Below are positions 50,691 through 59,501 of a stretch of DNA of 64,000 nucleotides, piece by piece. Below the pieces are notes generated by a model. That model was not told the DNA's origin and did no database searches. It worked only from the letters and a program-made list of their open reading frames with translations. Where the stretch lies: positions 5,174,001 through 5,238,000 of the forward strand of contig NZ_CP011008.1 in assembly GCF_001578185.1 (NCBI RefSeq). Reading direction: 5' to 3'. A program made the translations under genes and the position numbers. The stretch is from Peribacillus simplex. Its GTDB lineage: Bacteria > Bacillota > Bacilli > Bacillales > DSM-1321. Position 1 is the first letter of the stretch. Every line of letters begins with the position of its first letter.

Positions 50691-50942
50691 CTTGTCGTGA
50701 ATTTCGCGCTGTTTACTCGTGAATTTTGCTGTTTTACTCGTGAATTTCGTACGTTTACTCGTGAATTTCGCGCTTTTACTCGTGAGTTTTGCTGTTTTAC
50801 TCGTGAATTTCTGCTACACTCGTGAGTTCGCGCTGTTTACTCGTGAGTTTCGCGCTTTTACTCGTGAATTTCACGCTTTTACTCGTGAGTTTTACTGTTT
50901 TACTCGTGAATTCCACGCTTTTACTCGTGAATTCCGCAAACT
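50691..50942 (+). repeat. 12-copy 21-bp tandem repeat
   Basis: Units of the type TTACTCGTGAATTTCGCGCTT repeat head to tail. The ACTCGTGA core occurs at 50715, 50736, 50757, 50778, 50799, 50818, 50839, 50860, 50881, 50902 and 50923, with a variant first unit near 50692. Spacing is exactly 21 except once (19). Copies alternate GTGAATTT and GTGAGTTT and vary at the 3' end. Because 21 is a multiple of three, long open frames with repeating peptides appear (TREFHAF or LLVNFAV); no ribosome site supports them. Part of the 50609-51129 intergenic region. Confidence 0.92.
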
Positions 50943-51129
50943 GTATGGGTCAAATCGGGGCCATGCCATGCTCTTCGTGGTCGATGCTTCGAGGCCATAA
51001 ACAAAAAGGGAACCCCGCTATTAAAAAGCGAGGCTTCCGATATTTGATCTTTGCGCTTCGGAATGATTTCATTCAAAAACTATTTTGAATTACACAAATA
51101 CCACATCTCCGAGCTTCTCATTGATAACT

Positions 51130-52221
51130 TCAGGACATATTTTTTAACCGGGAAAGTGGCACACGATAAAGCTTATCATCCTTTTCATCAGGATTTCCTC
51201 GGCCATCCGTATTGTTGCTTATGAAATAAAGGAATTCTCCATCTACGGATACATCACGTATCCGCCCAAAACCCGTAATGATAGTAGTCAGCTTGCCGCT
51301 CTGTACATCATAACTTTTAACCGATTCGCCCCTTAAGGCAGCAAAATAAAGCTTTCCGTCAAAATAGGCCATTCCAGAAGGGGCCCATGTTTGCTCGCCG
51401 GAATGAATCAATGGATTTACCATATCAGGTTTTTGCTCATCGCCCTCTATTTCTGGCCAGCCGTAGTTCTTACCTGGATCAATCTTATTTAATTCATCGT
51501 GAGCCGAGTCCCCGTGCTCACTTTCATACAACTGCCCAGATTCATCCCACGCCAGACCTTGTGGATTGCGGTGACCGTATGAATAAACGTATGAATTCCC
51601 GAAAGGATTATCTTTCGGAATGGTGCCATCCAGATTCATGCGCAAAACCTTCCCGCCTAAGGAATTAATACCCTGTGCGATCTCCGGCTTTCTTGCATCA
51701 CCTGTTGTTGCATATAGCTTATCATCCGGTCCAATCTTGATCCGGCCACCATGGTGGTATTCCCCGCTTGGTATGCCGTCAAGCAAGGTCTCCTTCTCCT
51801 GCCAATTATCACCAACTTTTTGTAAAATGATGATTCGATTGATGGAATCCCCGCCTTCTTCATACGTATAATAGGCGAAAGCTTGCCCGCTCTTGGAGAA
51901 ATCGGGAGTTAACAAAAATCCAAGTAATCCCGCTTCCGCTTTTGCGGACAATGTCTTTTTAAGATGGACCTTTTGCCTTGTCATCTTCCCCTTGTCCCAT
52001 TCTACGATGGTTCCTGTCCGCTCTGATACATACATTGTGTCCCCATCCTTCTGAATCGACCATGGGGAATGCAGGTTCGTTACTAGCACATCCGGATCTT
52101 CTCCTAAAGTGCCCGTCACTTCTTTATCAGGCTTCGGCTGGGTTATGCTGTCATCTTTATTCATGTTACAGCCAGTTAAAGTCAATGTAGCCATAAGGAA
52201 AAATAAGAGCCATCTTTTCAA
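51130..52221 (-). CDS. lipoprotein, PQQ-type sugar dehydrogenase family
   Basis: 363 residues. A lipoprotein signal ends LTLTGC with the lipidated cysteine at 18. The rest is a six-bladed beta-propeller of the soluble glucose/sorbosone dehydrogenase family: AEAGLLGFLLTPDF, EYHHGGRIKIGPD, GHRNPQGLAWD and SEHGDSAHDELN. Bacillus relatives lack PQQ synthesis, so activity may depend on external PQQ or be different; that is inference. The start is TTG with an AAAGGGG site 9 bases upstream. Confidence 0.87.
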   Translation of the reverse strand: MKRWLLFFLMATLTLTGCNMNKDDSITQPKPDKEVTGTLGEDPDVLVTNLHSPWSIQKDGDTMYVSERTGTIVEWDKGKMTRQKVHLKKTLSAKAEAGLLGFLLTPDFSKSGQAFAYYTYEEGGDSINRIIILQKVGDNWQEKETLLDGIPSGEYHHGGRIKIGPDDKLYATTGDARKPEIAQGINSLGGKVLRMNLDGTIPKDNPFGNSYVYSYGHRNPQGLAWDESGQLYESEHGDSAHDELNKIDPGKNYGWPEIEGDEQKPDMVNPLIHSGEQTWAPSGMAYFDGKLYFAALRGESVKSYDVQSGKLTTIITGFGRIRDVSVDGEFLYFISNNTDGRGNPDEKDDKLYRVPLSRLKNMS

Positions 52222-52248
52222 AAGTCATTCCCCTTTCGATTCATCAGT

Positions 52249-53115
52249 TTAATAGGCTGACTGTTTAAGTACCTTTAAAATGGCCTCCGCTACACCGGAT
52301 TCATCATTCTTACCTGTTACTTCATCACACAGTTTTTGAATATCGAGCGGGGCATTTCCCATTGCAACAGACAAACCTACCCGTTCAAACATGGATACAT
52401 CATTATAATTATCCCCAATGGCCATGGTTTCCCGCATCAAGCCGGCTTTTTCATTTACATAAGTTTCAAGTGCCGTACCTTTTTGAGCTGTCCCACTCAT
52501 GATTTCCACATTTCCCCGTCCCGATGAAGTGACTGTAACTCCCTTTCCTTTCAATTTAGAAGCAATTTGATTTAATAAACTTAAATCTTTTGAGAAGCTG
52601 AGAATTTTATAATATTCCACATTTGAATGGCGGAATAACTCGGAATAATCGGAAATGGAGGTCACCTGTCCAAGCTGTAAACGCTCCTCTGCAAATTTCC
52701 TCATTCTCTCAGGGTCAATCTCCGGATTGGCTGTAACAAATACATCCACCAATGCAGCTATTGCGTTTTCATAGTCTTTAGAATAGATTCCCTGACTCGT
52801 ATATATTTCGAAATAAATTCCTTGTTCTTCGAGGAATTCACCTACCATGCTAGCAGTTGCGGCTGACATTGGATTGGAAGCAGCAATCTTTCCATCCTCC
52901 CTGAAGAGTGCAGCACCATTTACACAGATGACAGGACAAACGATGCCTGCTTCATCTAAAGCTACCCTTGCTTCCACATAAGATCTGCCAGTAGCAATGA
53001 TTACTTCCACTCCCTCACTTTGCGCCTTCTGGATTGCGTCTCTATTTTCCTTACTGACCTTTTGCATTTTGTTTAACAATGTTCCGTCCATATCAATTGC
53101 GATCGTCTTTATCAA
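52249..53115 (-). CDS. Cof-type HAD-IIB phosphatase
   Basis: 288 residues. HAD motif I DMDGTLL (about 8-14), motif II as IIATGRS, the C2 cap in the middle and motif IV GDNYNDVSMFE (about 237-247) are present. This group dephosphorylates sugar phosphates, FMN or pyridoxal phosphate; the substrate is not predictable. The start is TTG after AAGGAG. It lies 27 bases upstream of the lipoprotein gene on the same strand. Confidence 0.88.
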   Translation of the reverse strand: MIKTIAIDMDGTLLNKMQKVSKENRDAIQKAQSEGVEVIIATGRSYVEARVALDEAGIVCPVICVNGAALFREDGKIAASNPMSAATASMVGEFLEEQGIYFEIYTSQGIYSKDYENAIAALVDVFVTANPEIDPERMRKFAEERLQLGQVTSISDYSELFRHSNVEYYKILSFSKDLSLLNQIASKLKGKGVTVTSSGRGNVEIMSGTAQKGTALETYVNEKAGLMRETMAIGDNYNDVSMFERVGLSVAMGNAPLDIQKLCDEVTGKNDESGVAEAILKVLKQSAY

Positions 53116-53248
53116 TTCAACCTGCTCCTTTTTTTCAATATAATCCCTATTTTAACCGAAAGAGCGTGGATAAACACGTTTTCCAAACTCGTCTTGATTC
53201 TTGCTGTAACTTCAGTCATATAAGAAGTCCAATTATGTAAATAAATAA

Positions 53249-53278
53249 ACTGCACCTAATGAAGAAAGGTGCAGTTTG
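53249..53278 (-). terminator. terminator of the two-P-loop gene
   Basis: AACTGCACC-TAATGAAGAAA-GGTGCAGTT stem just after the stop, followed on the minus strand by the T-rich TATTTATTTAC. Confidence 0.68.
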
Positions 53279-53283
53279 TTTTC

Positions 53284-54402
53284 TTAATGTAGAATCTTGT
53301 GGCTATCCACTTCCTGTGCCCGTTCAATAATCTGTTGGTGAATGTCGCTTTGAATGTCATCGATTGCTGTAAAGTCCATCGCTTTCACATAAATCTTTTC
53401 AAGTTCGTCATGCAGCTCTTTTGCTTTAGCAAGACTTGCTGTAGCTTCATTCATTTTCGTCCTGTACCTGGAGGAAACATCCTTTATCTGATCAGCATAA
53501 ATTTCATCTGTTCCTGGCAAGATGGCCGTTTTATATATATCAATGATTTCATCACCTTCACAACTCGGAAAGTATTCATGAGGGGATGTGCTGTCAAAAA
53601 TGGCAATCCCTACTTCCCGGACGATTACCATGTCCAAGCTATGCGGATCGAAACCACAATGATATACTTCCACATCAAAACCTCTTTGCTCAGCAGCCTT
53701 TGCAATCTTTTTCAGCATCGTTGATTTACCGGAACCCGGACGCCCCTTTAAAAAGTACCGTTTTTGTACTCCTTCAGTAATATTAGGAACGAAATCAACT
53801 GCACCCTTTGGTGTTGCGGCTCCTAAAAACCGATGACGAACATCAGCCTTCTTGTTAAGGACGATATCTCTATAAAAGCCTTCTATCAATTTATTGGTCA
53901 ACCCATTCAATTTAACGAAATCAATATTTGCCTTATAAATGTCTTCCCATTCATCATGTATCTTCAAGGCTTCAGCGAACAGGGCATATGCCTTTTCAAA
54001 ACTCTTGCTTCTCGCATTCGTCAATCTTATGATTGCCGCTCTTTCGGAAGCCAGCTGCTGAGAATTCCAAGCAGACCCTAGATTGACATATTCCTCAATG
54101 GCCCCTGGTGCCTTCGGCTCAATCACATGCGGCGCTGTCCCATCCACGAGTCCAATCTTCAAAGCCGGTATGATTACTCCATCAATGGAATCATTATCGG
54201 ACGAACAATGTAAAAACTCGATGTCATAGTCTTTATCCAGCCATTCTTGGCCGATTTTTTTCATAATGGTCGATTTACCGGAACCAGGTCCGCCTTTTAA
54301 TATGAATAATCTTTCCAAACCTGCTAAATTGGAATCATATAAACTATAAAAACCTTTAGCCGTATTGCCTCCAGCGAAATAATGCATCACTTTTCCTGTC
54401 AC
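53284..54402 (-). CDS. ATPase with two tandem P-loop domains, unknown function
   Basis: 372 residues in two similar halves. Each has a Walker A loop: LKGGPGSGKSTIMKK (near 36) and LKGRPGSGKSTMLKK (near 218). Each then has a DxxFLHCSSDNDSID or VEVYHCGFDPHSLD segment and an ExxNxGS/CEGDE-like region. The internal duplication suggests a pseudo-dimer. I recall a Bacillus family annotated only as ATPase or nucleotide kinase-like; the function is unknown. The start at GTG 54402 has GAGGGAG 9 bases upstream. An earlier GTG at 54420 overlaps that site. Confidence 0.8.
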   Translation of the reverse strand: MTGKVMHYFAGGNTAKGFYSLYDSNLAGLERLFILKGGPGSGKSTIMKKIGQEWLDKDYDIEFLHCSSDNDSIDGVIIPALKIGLVDGTAPHVIEPKAPGAIEEYVNLGSAWNSQQLASERAAIIRLTNARSKSFEKAYALFAEALKIHDEWEDIYKANIDFVKLNGLTNKLIEGFYRDIVLNKKADVRHRFLGAATPKGAVDFVPNITEGVQKRYFLKGRPGSGKSTMLKKIAKAAEQRGFDVEVYHCGFDPHSLDMVIVREVGIAIFDSTSPHEYFPSCEGDEIIDIYKTAILPGTDEIYADQIKDVSSRYRTKMNEATASLAKAKELHDELEKIYVKAMDFTAIDDIQSDIHQQIIERAQEVDSHKILH

Positions 54403-54491
54403 TTTTACACTCTCCCTCACAATACAGATGTGATATTCAAGACAGCGTATGCAGAAAAAACCTATTAGGTGAATGCCTAAAGATAAACCGT

Positions 54492-54968
54492 CTATTTTAT
54501 AAGGGCTACAGATTCCGCTTGTGTGACTTCCAGGAACTCTGACGGTTTTAAAACTATCTGTGTACCGATCCGCCCTCCGCTTACGATGATTTCAGGCAGG
54601 TTGGTTGCACTTTCATCGATGAAGGTCGGGTATTGCTTTTTCATTCCGATCGGTGAACAGCCTCCCCGAATGTAACCTGTATATTTTTGCAGGTCTTTAA
54701 CCGCGAGCATTTCAATTTTTTTTGCACCTGCCGCCTTTGCTGCTTTTTTCAAATCCAGTTCGGTGGCTACAGGAATGACGAATACATAAAGCTGCTGCGG
54801 TCCGCTATGGGTAACAAGTGTTTTAAAAACGGTTTCGGGAGTTTTTCCAATTTTGTCCGCAACAGTGATCCCGTCGATTTTTCCATCATTGGCATCATAA
54901 CTCATCATGCCATACTCTATACGTTTGTTATCAAGAATTCGCATTGCATTCGTTTTACTTGCTCCCAT
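54492..54968 (-). CDS. ybaK: YbaK/EbsC-type Cys-tRNA(Pro) deacylase
   Basis: 158 residues. Family segments are VFKTLVTHSG, YVFVIPVATELDLKKAAKAAGAKKIEM and GYIRGGCSPIGMKKQYPTF, with the catalytic lysine in VFKTLV and the loop GGCSPIG. It removes cysteine or other amino acids wrongly attached to tRNA-Pro. An AAGGGAG site precedes the ATG at 54968; the frame extends 27 codons upstream without support. Confidence 0.92.
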   Translation of the reverse strand: MGASKTNAMRILDNKRIEYGMMSYDANDGKIDGITVADKIGKTPETVFKTLVTHSGPQQLYVFVIPVATELDLKKAAKAAGAKKIEMLAVKDLQKYTGYIRGGCSPIGMKKQYPTFIDESATNLPEIIVSGGRIGTQIVLKPSEFLEVTQAESVALIK

Positions 54969-55028
54969 ATTAATATTCTCCCTTATCGTTTTCCTCCATC
55001 TTACCATTTTTAAATACCAGGCAAAAAG

Positions 55029-55058
55029 AAAAGCACAGTGCTTATACAACTGTGCTTT
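55029..55058 (-). terminator. gluconokinase terminator
   Basis: AAAGCACAGT-GCTTATACA-ACTGTGCTTT, followed on the minus strand by TCTTTTTGCC, directly after the gluconokinase stop. Confidence 0.75.
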
Positions 55059-55067
55059 CCCTTAAAT

Positions 55068-56612
55068 TCATTCTAAATGACGTCTTTGGAAATCAGCAAT
55101 CCGCTTGTAGTCGCCTTCCAATTGCCTGCTCACGGATAAATAAATCGACATTAATTCTTCATACACTTTAACGTTCTCTTCGCTTGGGACAAGTTCATTC
55201 GTTTCACCGATCATACCCTCAACCTCATCAAGGCTTTCTATTTCCCCTAAAGCGTATAATCCAAGTACGGCCGCACCTAAGCTCGAACTCTCAAAGCTTT
55301 CAGGAATTGTCACGTTCTGATTGAATATATCAGCCATGATTTGACGCCAGAGCTTTGAGCGGACAAATCCACCGCTTGCATGAATTTTCTTGGGAGCACC
55401 TGTCAATTCCCTTACAGCAAGAAGGACACTATACAAGTTATACATCACACCCTCCAACACTGCCCGGACCATATGATCACGAGTGTGATGAAGCGCAAGT
55501 CCAAAGAAGGAGCCCCTAGCATCGGCACTCCATAATGGCGCCCGTTCCCCAGCCATATACGGGTGGAATATTAGCCCATCGGATCCAGGTGCGATATTGG
55601 AAGCCATATCCGTCAGTATCTCATAGGAATCCTGGCCCGATGCCTTGGCTTTTTCAATTTCCACACGGCCTAATTGATCGCGTGCCCATCGGAAAGTGAT
55701 TCCCCCATTGTTGACCGGTCCGCCGATTATCCAATGATTCTCAGTAAGGGCATAGCAGAATGTCCTGCCTTTCGGATCGGTAATCGGTCGGTCACTGACG
55801 GTTCTTACCGCACCGCTCGTTCCGATTGTCACTGCCAGAACTCCTGGCTTGATGGCGTTTTGCCCTAGGTTGGCAAGCACACCATCACTCGCGCCAATCA
55901 CAAACGGGGTACCTGCCCGAATGTTCATTTTTGCAGCTAATTCCTCACTTAAACCTGAGAGGGTATGCGTTGTAGGGACAAGCGTTGGCAGCTTGTCAGC
56001 CCCAATACCGGCAATGGTAAGTGCCTCTTCATCCCACTTCAGGTCATTCAAGTTGAACATGCCCGTTGCAGATGCAAGCGAATAATCCATCACGTACTCA
56101 TTGAAAAATTTATAGATGATGTATTCTTTAATTCCTATGAATTTGTCCGTTTCGTTAAAAACCCCAGGATGCTCATTTCTTAACCACATTACTTTCGTGA
56201 TTGGGGACATTGGGTGAATGGGTGTTCCAGTCCTATGATACAATTGCATCCCCTGTTCAGAAGCCTTCAATTTCTCCGCATAAGAAACACTTCGATTATC
56301 CGCCCAAGTAATGCTATTCGTTAGCGGATTACCGTCTTTCCCCATGGCGATCAAGCTATGCATAGCCGAACTGAACGATATGAAACCCAGTTCATCCTTT
56401 TCTATACCGCTTGCAATCATGACCTCGCCTATAGAAATGATGACCGCTTTATAAATTTCTTCGGGATCTTGTTCCGCAACGGAAGGAGTTGGACTGTGAA
56501 GAGGGTATCCCTTCGAACAAGAATGGACAACTTCCCCCCTTTTTGAAAAAAGAACAACCTTCGTACTCGTCGTACCAATATCGATTCCCATCATATAACC
56601 TGAATGTTTCAT
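55068..56612 (-). CDS. gntK: gluconokinase, FGGY family
   Basis: 514 residues. MGIDIGTTSTKVVLF at the N-terminus is the phosphate-1 loop. SSAMHSLIAM, TWADNRS, VIGASDGVLANLG, TIGTSGAVR and the FGGY signature region IHASGGFVRSKLWRQIMADI follow. The best match in memory is bacillary GntK, which makes 6-phosphogluconate. The ATG at 56612 has an AAAGGAG site, though 12 bases away. A cre-like site lies about 75 bases upstream. The preceding transporter is decayed. Confidence 0.88.
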   Translation of the reverse strand: MKHSGYMMGIDIGTTSTKVVLFSKRGEVVHSCSKGYPLHSPTPSVAEQDPEEIYKAVIISIGEVMIASGIEKDELGFISFSSAMHSLIAMGKDGNPLTNSITWADNRSVSYAEKLKASEQGMQLYHRTGTPIHPMSPITKVMWLRNEHPGVFNETDKFIGIKEYIIYKFFNEYVMDYSLASATGMFNLNDLKWDEEALTIAGIGADKLPTLVPTTHTLSGLSEELAAKMNIRAGTPFVIGASDGVLANLGQNAIKPGVLAVTIGTSGAVRTVSDRPITDPKGRTFCYALTENHWIIGGPVNNGGITFRWARDQLGRVEIEKAKASGQDSYEILTDMASNIAPGSDGLIFHPYMAGERAPLWSADARGSFFGLALHHTRDHMVRAVLEGVMYNLYSVLLAVRELTGAPKKIHASGGFVRSKLWRQIMADIFNQNVTIPESFESSSLGAAVLGLYALGEIESLDEVEGMIGETNELVPSEENVKVYEELMSIYLSVSRQLEGDYKRIADFQRRHLE

Positions 56613-56682
56613 ACTTACATCATGCTCCTTTCTCTTAAACAATTGAATTCAATAGTAAGATTAGGATAAATGAAACGACTGA

Positions 56683-56697
56683 TATATTCGTTTCCAT
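56683..56697 (-). promoter_or_regulatory. cre-like CcpA site upstream of gntK
   Basis: Minus-strand ATGGAAACGAATATA fits WTGNAANCGNWNNCW with one mismatch. Catabolite repression would be expected for a gluconate gene. Confidence 0.4.
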
Positions 56698-56750
56698 AAC
56701 CGTTCAAGATTTTGCCGTTTGTGCGACTGTTAAATTAAGGAACTCTTCGA

Positions 56751-57380
56751 TCATCTCAAATCCTCATCATTCAAGTGGGATGGAATTAATGAACTCGAAC
56801 CGATAGCAAGGAGCAGCAATTTAAAATTAACACCTGGAAAAGAAGATATGATCGGCAGTACACTACCTGCCGCAGCTGTCATCACGACAGTTGCTGAACC
56901 TGTGGCCTCTTGAATCATAACTACCAAACAGAATCGGTGAAATATCAAAGTAAGCCGCTTAACTTGCAATGGCTTCACGACTCCACTCATGATCAATACA
57001 TTTTCAAATGCATCGCCAGCTCCGATAATCAAAATAATGGACGCGGTTGGAGCGAGACAGGCGGATATAAATTGGTTTATTTCTTCTTTATTAAAACGTC
57101 TGGTGTAACCTAATGTAAAGAATGAAACCCCACAGAGACCATGTGGCCGATAATTGTTCTTCAAATGAAGACATGCCAATTCATTCTTCTGCAAACACGG
57201 CATCGGAAGCACCAGCCTGCTTTAACACGTGATTAAGGTAATGCCGAAAGCCGGAAGTATTACTGCCCCTGTCTGAACAGCATCTGCAACATTCGGAACA
57301 TCCATACCTGCGAAAATCCTTAAAATGACGGATGCAAGCAGTAGCCATTAAATGGGCGAGATTTAGCTTTTGGGTGATAA
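56751..57380 (-). pseudogene. decayed transporter gene, GntP-like at the 3' part
   Basis: The frame at 56751-57212 carries pieces of a gluconate permease: YTRRFNKEEINQF, LAPTASIILIIGAGDAFENVL, ATGSATVVMTAAAG and GSSSLIPSHLNDE, compared with the usual GSATVA and SHVND motifs. It stops abruptly after SHLNDEDLR. The region 5' of it reads a hydrophobic stretch (ILRIFAGMDVPNVADAV) in a different frame, with stops on either side. Frame changes and lost ends indicate a pseudogene. Which transporter the 5' part came from is unclear to me. Confidence 0.65.
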
Positions 57381-57646
57381 TGATCAAGAAAATCCTGGAA
57401 CTGGACCATAAATCAATGAACTATTGTTATGGATCAATCCAAATAAACCAGACATCTGCTGCAACTCTGTCTGATGTTGATTAAAAAGACCGTTATGATT
57501 TCTTGTCATTCTTAAACCAGCCGAACCTTTGGAACCCCTTATAATCTCTCTATGTATATAAGGCAAACTCAGAATAATATTTTATAATGAATAAATAACA
57601 TAATTGAAAATTTAAACGCTTTTAAATCACTAAATTATGACCTAAA
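57381..57646. other. remnant / unassigned sequence upstream of decayed transporter
   Basis: A 60-codon minus-strand frame (57384-57566) contains ELQQMSGLFGLIHNNSSLIYGPVPGF, which looks like coding sequence but has no start context and is cut by a stop. It may be the 5' part of the same decayed gene. I see no intact gene here. Confidence 0.4.
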
Positions 57647-57647
57647 T

Positions 57648-57690
57648 GAAAAAAGCATCGAACCAGTTCATTGTGAACTGGAACCCGATA
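57648..57690 (-). terminator. terminator of the cobalamin operon
   Basis: Minus-strand CCAGTTCA-CAA-TGAACTGG with further outer pairing, then TTCGATGCTTTTTT, just after cblS. Confidence 0.8.
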
Positions 57691-57711
57691 CCCGATTCAT
57701 TCATAAAATGA

Positions 57712-58410
57712 TCATTCACCAATAAAAAGAGGACCGGATTGGAGCTTGATTTCTTCCTCCAGATGTTCAGGATAAGCAATGAGGAAGCAGGTAGATGGCC
57801 CAGAGGATTTTTCGATATCGACTTTATTACTTATTTGGATAGAAACACCTTCACCACTTGGGTCCAGATGCTTCCACTCATACGCTATCCCTTTTGAACC
57901 GACTGGAAGTGCCTGAACTTCTTCCATTTCACATAGGCTTTTATATAAAGATAATGGGGCGATCCAATCTTGTTGATCCATAACTTCTTCTCCAACGAGC
58001 GGCCTGCCGATGAGAGCAATTTTCTGTAAAGGATGTTGCTTTTTAACACCTTCATTCCTTCGTTTACCAATCACCATAAGACCAATTGCTGATTGAAGAA
58101 GCGGCATGTTACTTTCTGTGCTGCCAGTAATGGGGAGGCCCTCCATTCCCAATTCTTTCAGCCCCTCCCTGACACCCCTGGTCAAGTCCTCCCAGGCTTC
58201 ATCACCGCAGAAATTATTTAGAACGACGGATACTGGACTTCCGCCAACGCCCAAACATTCCATGACGGCAACCCGAAAGGAATAATATCCAACGACCTCA
58301 TAAGGGACATGGACCAGATCTTTTTCCTTTAGACCGATGCCGCCACTATTATCACTTGAAACAATCAATGAATCTGATTCGGAAAATGGTAAAATCATTG
58401 AATCACTCAT
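57712..58410 (-). CDS. cblS: alpha-ribazole kinase CblS
   Basis: 232 residues resembling the PurM/ThiL-like AIR synthase fold. DSLIVSSDNSGGIG near the start is the Asp-rich metal/ATP region, followed by LNNFCGDEAWEDL and GLPITGSTESNMP. Together with the adjacent transporter it matches the CblT-CblS pair described in Listeria and Geobacillus, which imports alpha-ribazole and phosphorylates it. This bypasses CobT for the lower ligand. Its ATG overlaps the cblT stop (ATGA), so translation is coupled. The weak ribosome site fits that. Confidence 0.8.
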   Translation of the reverse strand: MSDSMILPFSESDSLIVSSDNSGGIGLKEKDLVHVPYEVVGYYSFRVAVMECLGVGGSPVSVVLNNFCGDEAWEDLTRGVREGLKELGMEGLPITGSTESNMPLLQSAIGLMVIGKRRNEGVKKQHPLQKIALIGRPLVGEEVMDQQDWIAPLSLYKSLCEMEEVQALPVGSKGIAYEWKHLDPSGEGVSIQISNKVDIEKSSGPSTCFLIAYPEHLEEEIKLQSGPLFIGE

Positions 58411-58901
58411 TCTACGAGTCCATCTTTAAAAATCATTTTTTTCAAAACAGGCTCCAAGCGTGGCAGTAAAATGGCTGCCAATACTACATTTACCGCCGTC
58501 GCCGCCGTTAATCCCGGAACAAGCAACGTGTAAACACCCTTGCTGACCAGAAAGGCGAAAGGCAGGGCCAAGATGAAGGCGTTACCGATGAAGAAGAGGA
58601 AAAATGCGCCTATTTTTTTCCCGTGTATATATAAAATGCCGAACATCCATACGAGGACTGCCATTTCGGCCATGATCAAAAAATGGAATGGCCCAAGTGG
58701 CATGCTGCCGATGAACGCTGAGATGATATGACCAAGCCCCGCTACAATAGCCCCCGATACCGGGCCAAGTACGACAGCCGCCAAAAGGGCCGGAAAACTA
58801 TCCAAAGCAATACTGCCTATTGGGGAAGGGACTTTAATCATTGCCCCGACCGCCGATAAAGCAATAAAAATAGCGATTGTACTAATTTTTCTTACGTCCA
58901 T
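58407..58901 (-). CDS. cblT: alpha-ribazole transporter CblT (ECF S-component-like)
   Basis: 164 residues with five to six hydrophobic helices. The start VRKISTIAIFIALSAVGAMIKVP and SPIGSIALDSFPALLAAVVLG are typical of ECF transporter substrate-binding components. In the CblST system it brings in alpha-ribazole. It needs an ECF energizing module encoded elsewhere. It lies 2 bases after the adenosyltransferase stop and overlaps cblS. Confidence 0.82.
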   Translation of the reverse strand: MDVRKISTIAIFIALSAVGAMIKVPSPIGSIALDSFPALLAAVVLGPVSGAIVAGLGHIISAFIGSMPLGPFHFLIMAEMAVLVWMFGILYIHGKKIGAFFLFFIGNAFILALPFAFLVSKGVYTLLVPGLTAATAVNVVLAAILLPRLEPVLKKMIFKDGLVE

Positions 58902-58903
58902 GT

Positions 58904-59488
58904 CTACTCTTTTTCCTTTCTTTTCCCTCCACGGAATACATTTGCACTGCGGATATATTCCACATCTTTCACACCAAGGCGGAAATTGATCACACGTCCA
59001 ACAGCAAAAAAGTAATCCGACAAACGATTTAAATATTGAAGTGATAATGGTGAAACTGCTGCACCGGACTTAATCAATGAAACGACCAATCGTTCAGCCC
59101 TCCTTGTAACCGTTCGGGCAATATGAATGGTTGCAGCCGCTTTTGAGCCGCCAGGCAGGATGAACTTTTCCAATTCCGGCGCTTCGAGTATGAAGGCATC
59201 TATTCGTTCTTCCAAATAGGTAATGGCCTCATCCGTCAGCTTTTGTGGGGCCTTCTCGGAAACGGTTGCCAAATCACCGCCACAGTCAAATAGCTCATGC
59301 TGGATTTTCTCTAGATCGGCCAATACATCCGTAAATATAGCGGGATCCAATTCAGTCACCGCAAGACCGATATAGCTATTCACTTCATCCACTGTTCCAT
59401 ACGATTCAACACGGATGTCATCCTTGTCAAGCCGGCCTCCGATTACGCTTGTTTGTCCCTTATCCCCTGTACGTGTATAGATTTTCAT
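58904..59488 (-). CDS. PduO-type cob(I)alamin adenosyltransferase
   Basis: 194 residues. Characteristic motifs are YTRTGDKGQTSVIGG at the N-terminus, YGTVDEVNSYIG, and FILPGGSKAAATIHIARTVTRRAERLV with the ATP-binding arginines. It transfers the adenosyl group to cob(I)alamin or cobinamide, making the form required by IcmF. A strong GGAGG site precedes the ATG. There is a 13-base gap after the CobU-like gene. Confidence 0.95.
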   Translation of the reverse strand: MKIYTRTGDKGQTSVIGGRLDKDDIRVESYGTVDEVNSYIGLAVTELDPAIFTDVLADLEKIQHELFDCGGDLATVSEKAPQKLTDEAITYLEERIDAFILEAPELEKFILPGGSKAAATIHIARTVTRRAERLVVSLIKSGAAVSPLSLQYLNRLSDYFFAVGRVINFRLGVKDVEYIRSANVFRGGKRKEKE

Positions 59489-59501
59489 CCCATTACCTCC
59501 T

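Noticed and set aside
50691-50942. CRISPR array
   Set aside because: Units are directly adjacent with no unique spacers, and there are no cas genes nearby.
51013-51045. Inverted repeat GGAACCCCGCT...AGCGAGGCTTCC as a terminator
   Set aside because: The stem is bulged and no T-run follows on either strand; there is no gene end next to it.
50719-51088. ORFs made of repeating VNFALLLVNF and TREFHAFTREF peptides
   Set aside because: They come from a 21-bp tandem repeat that stays open in several frames. No credible ribosome site, and the 19-base unit shifts the frame.
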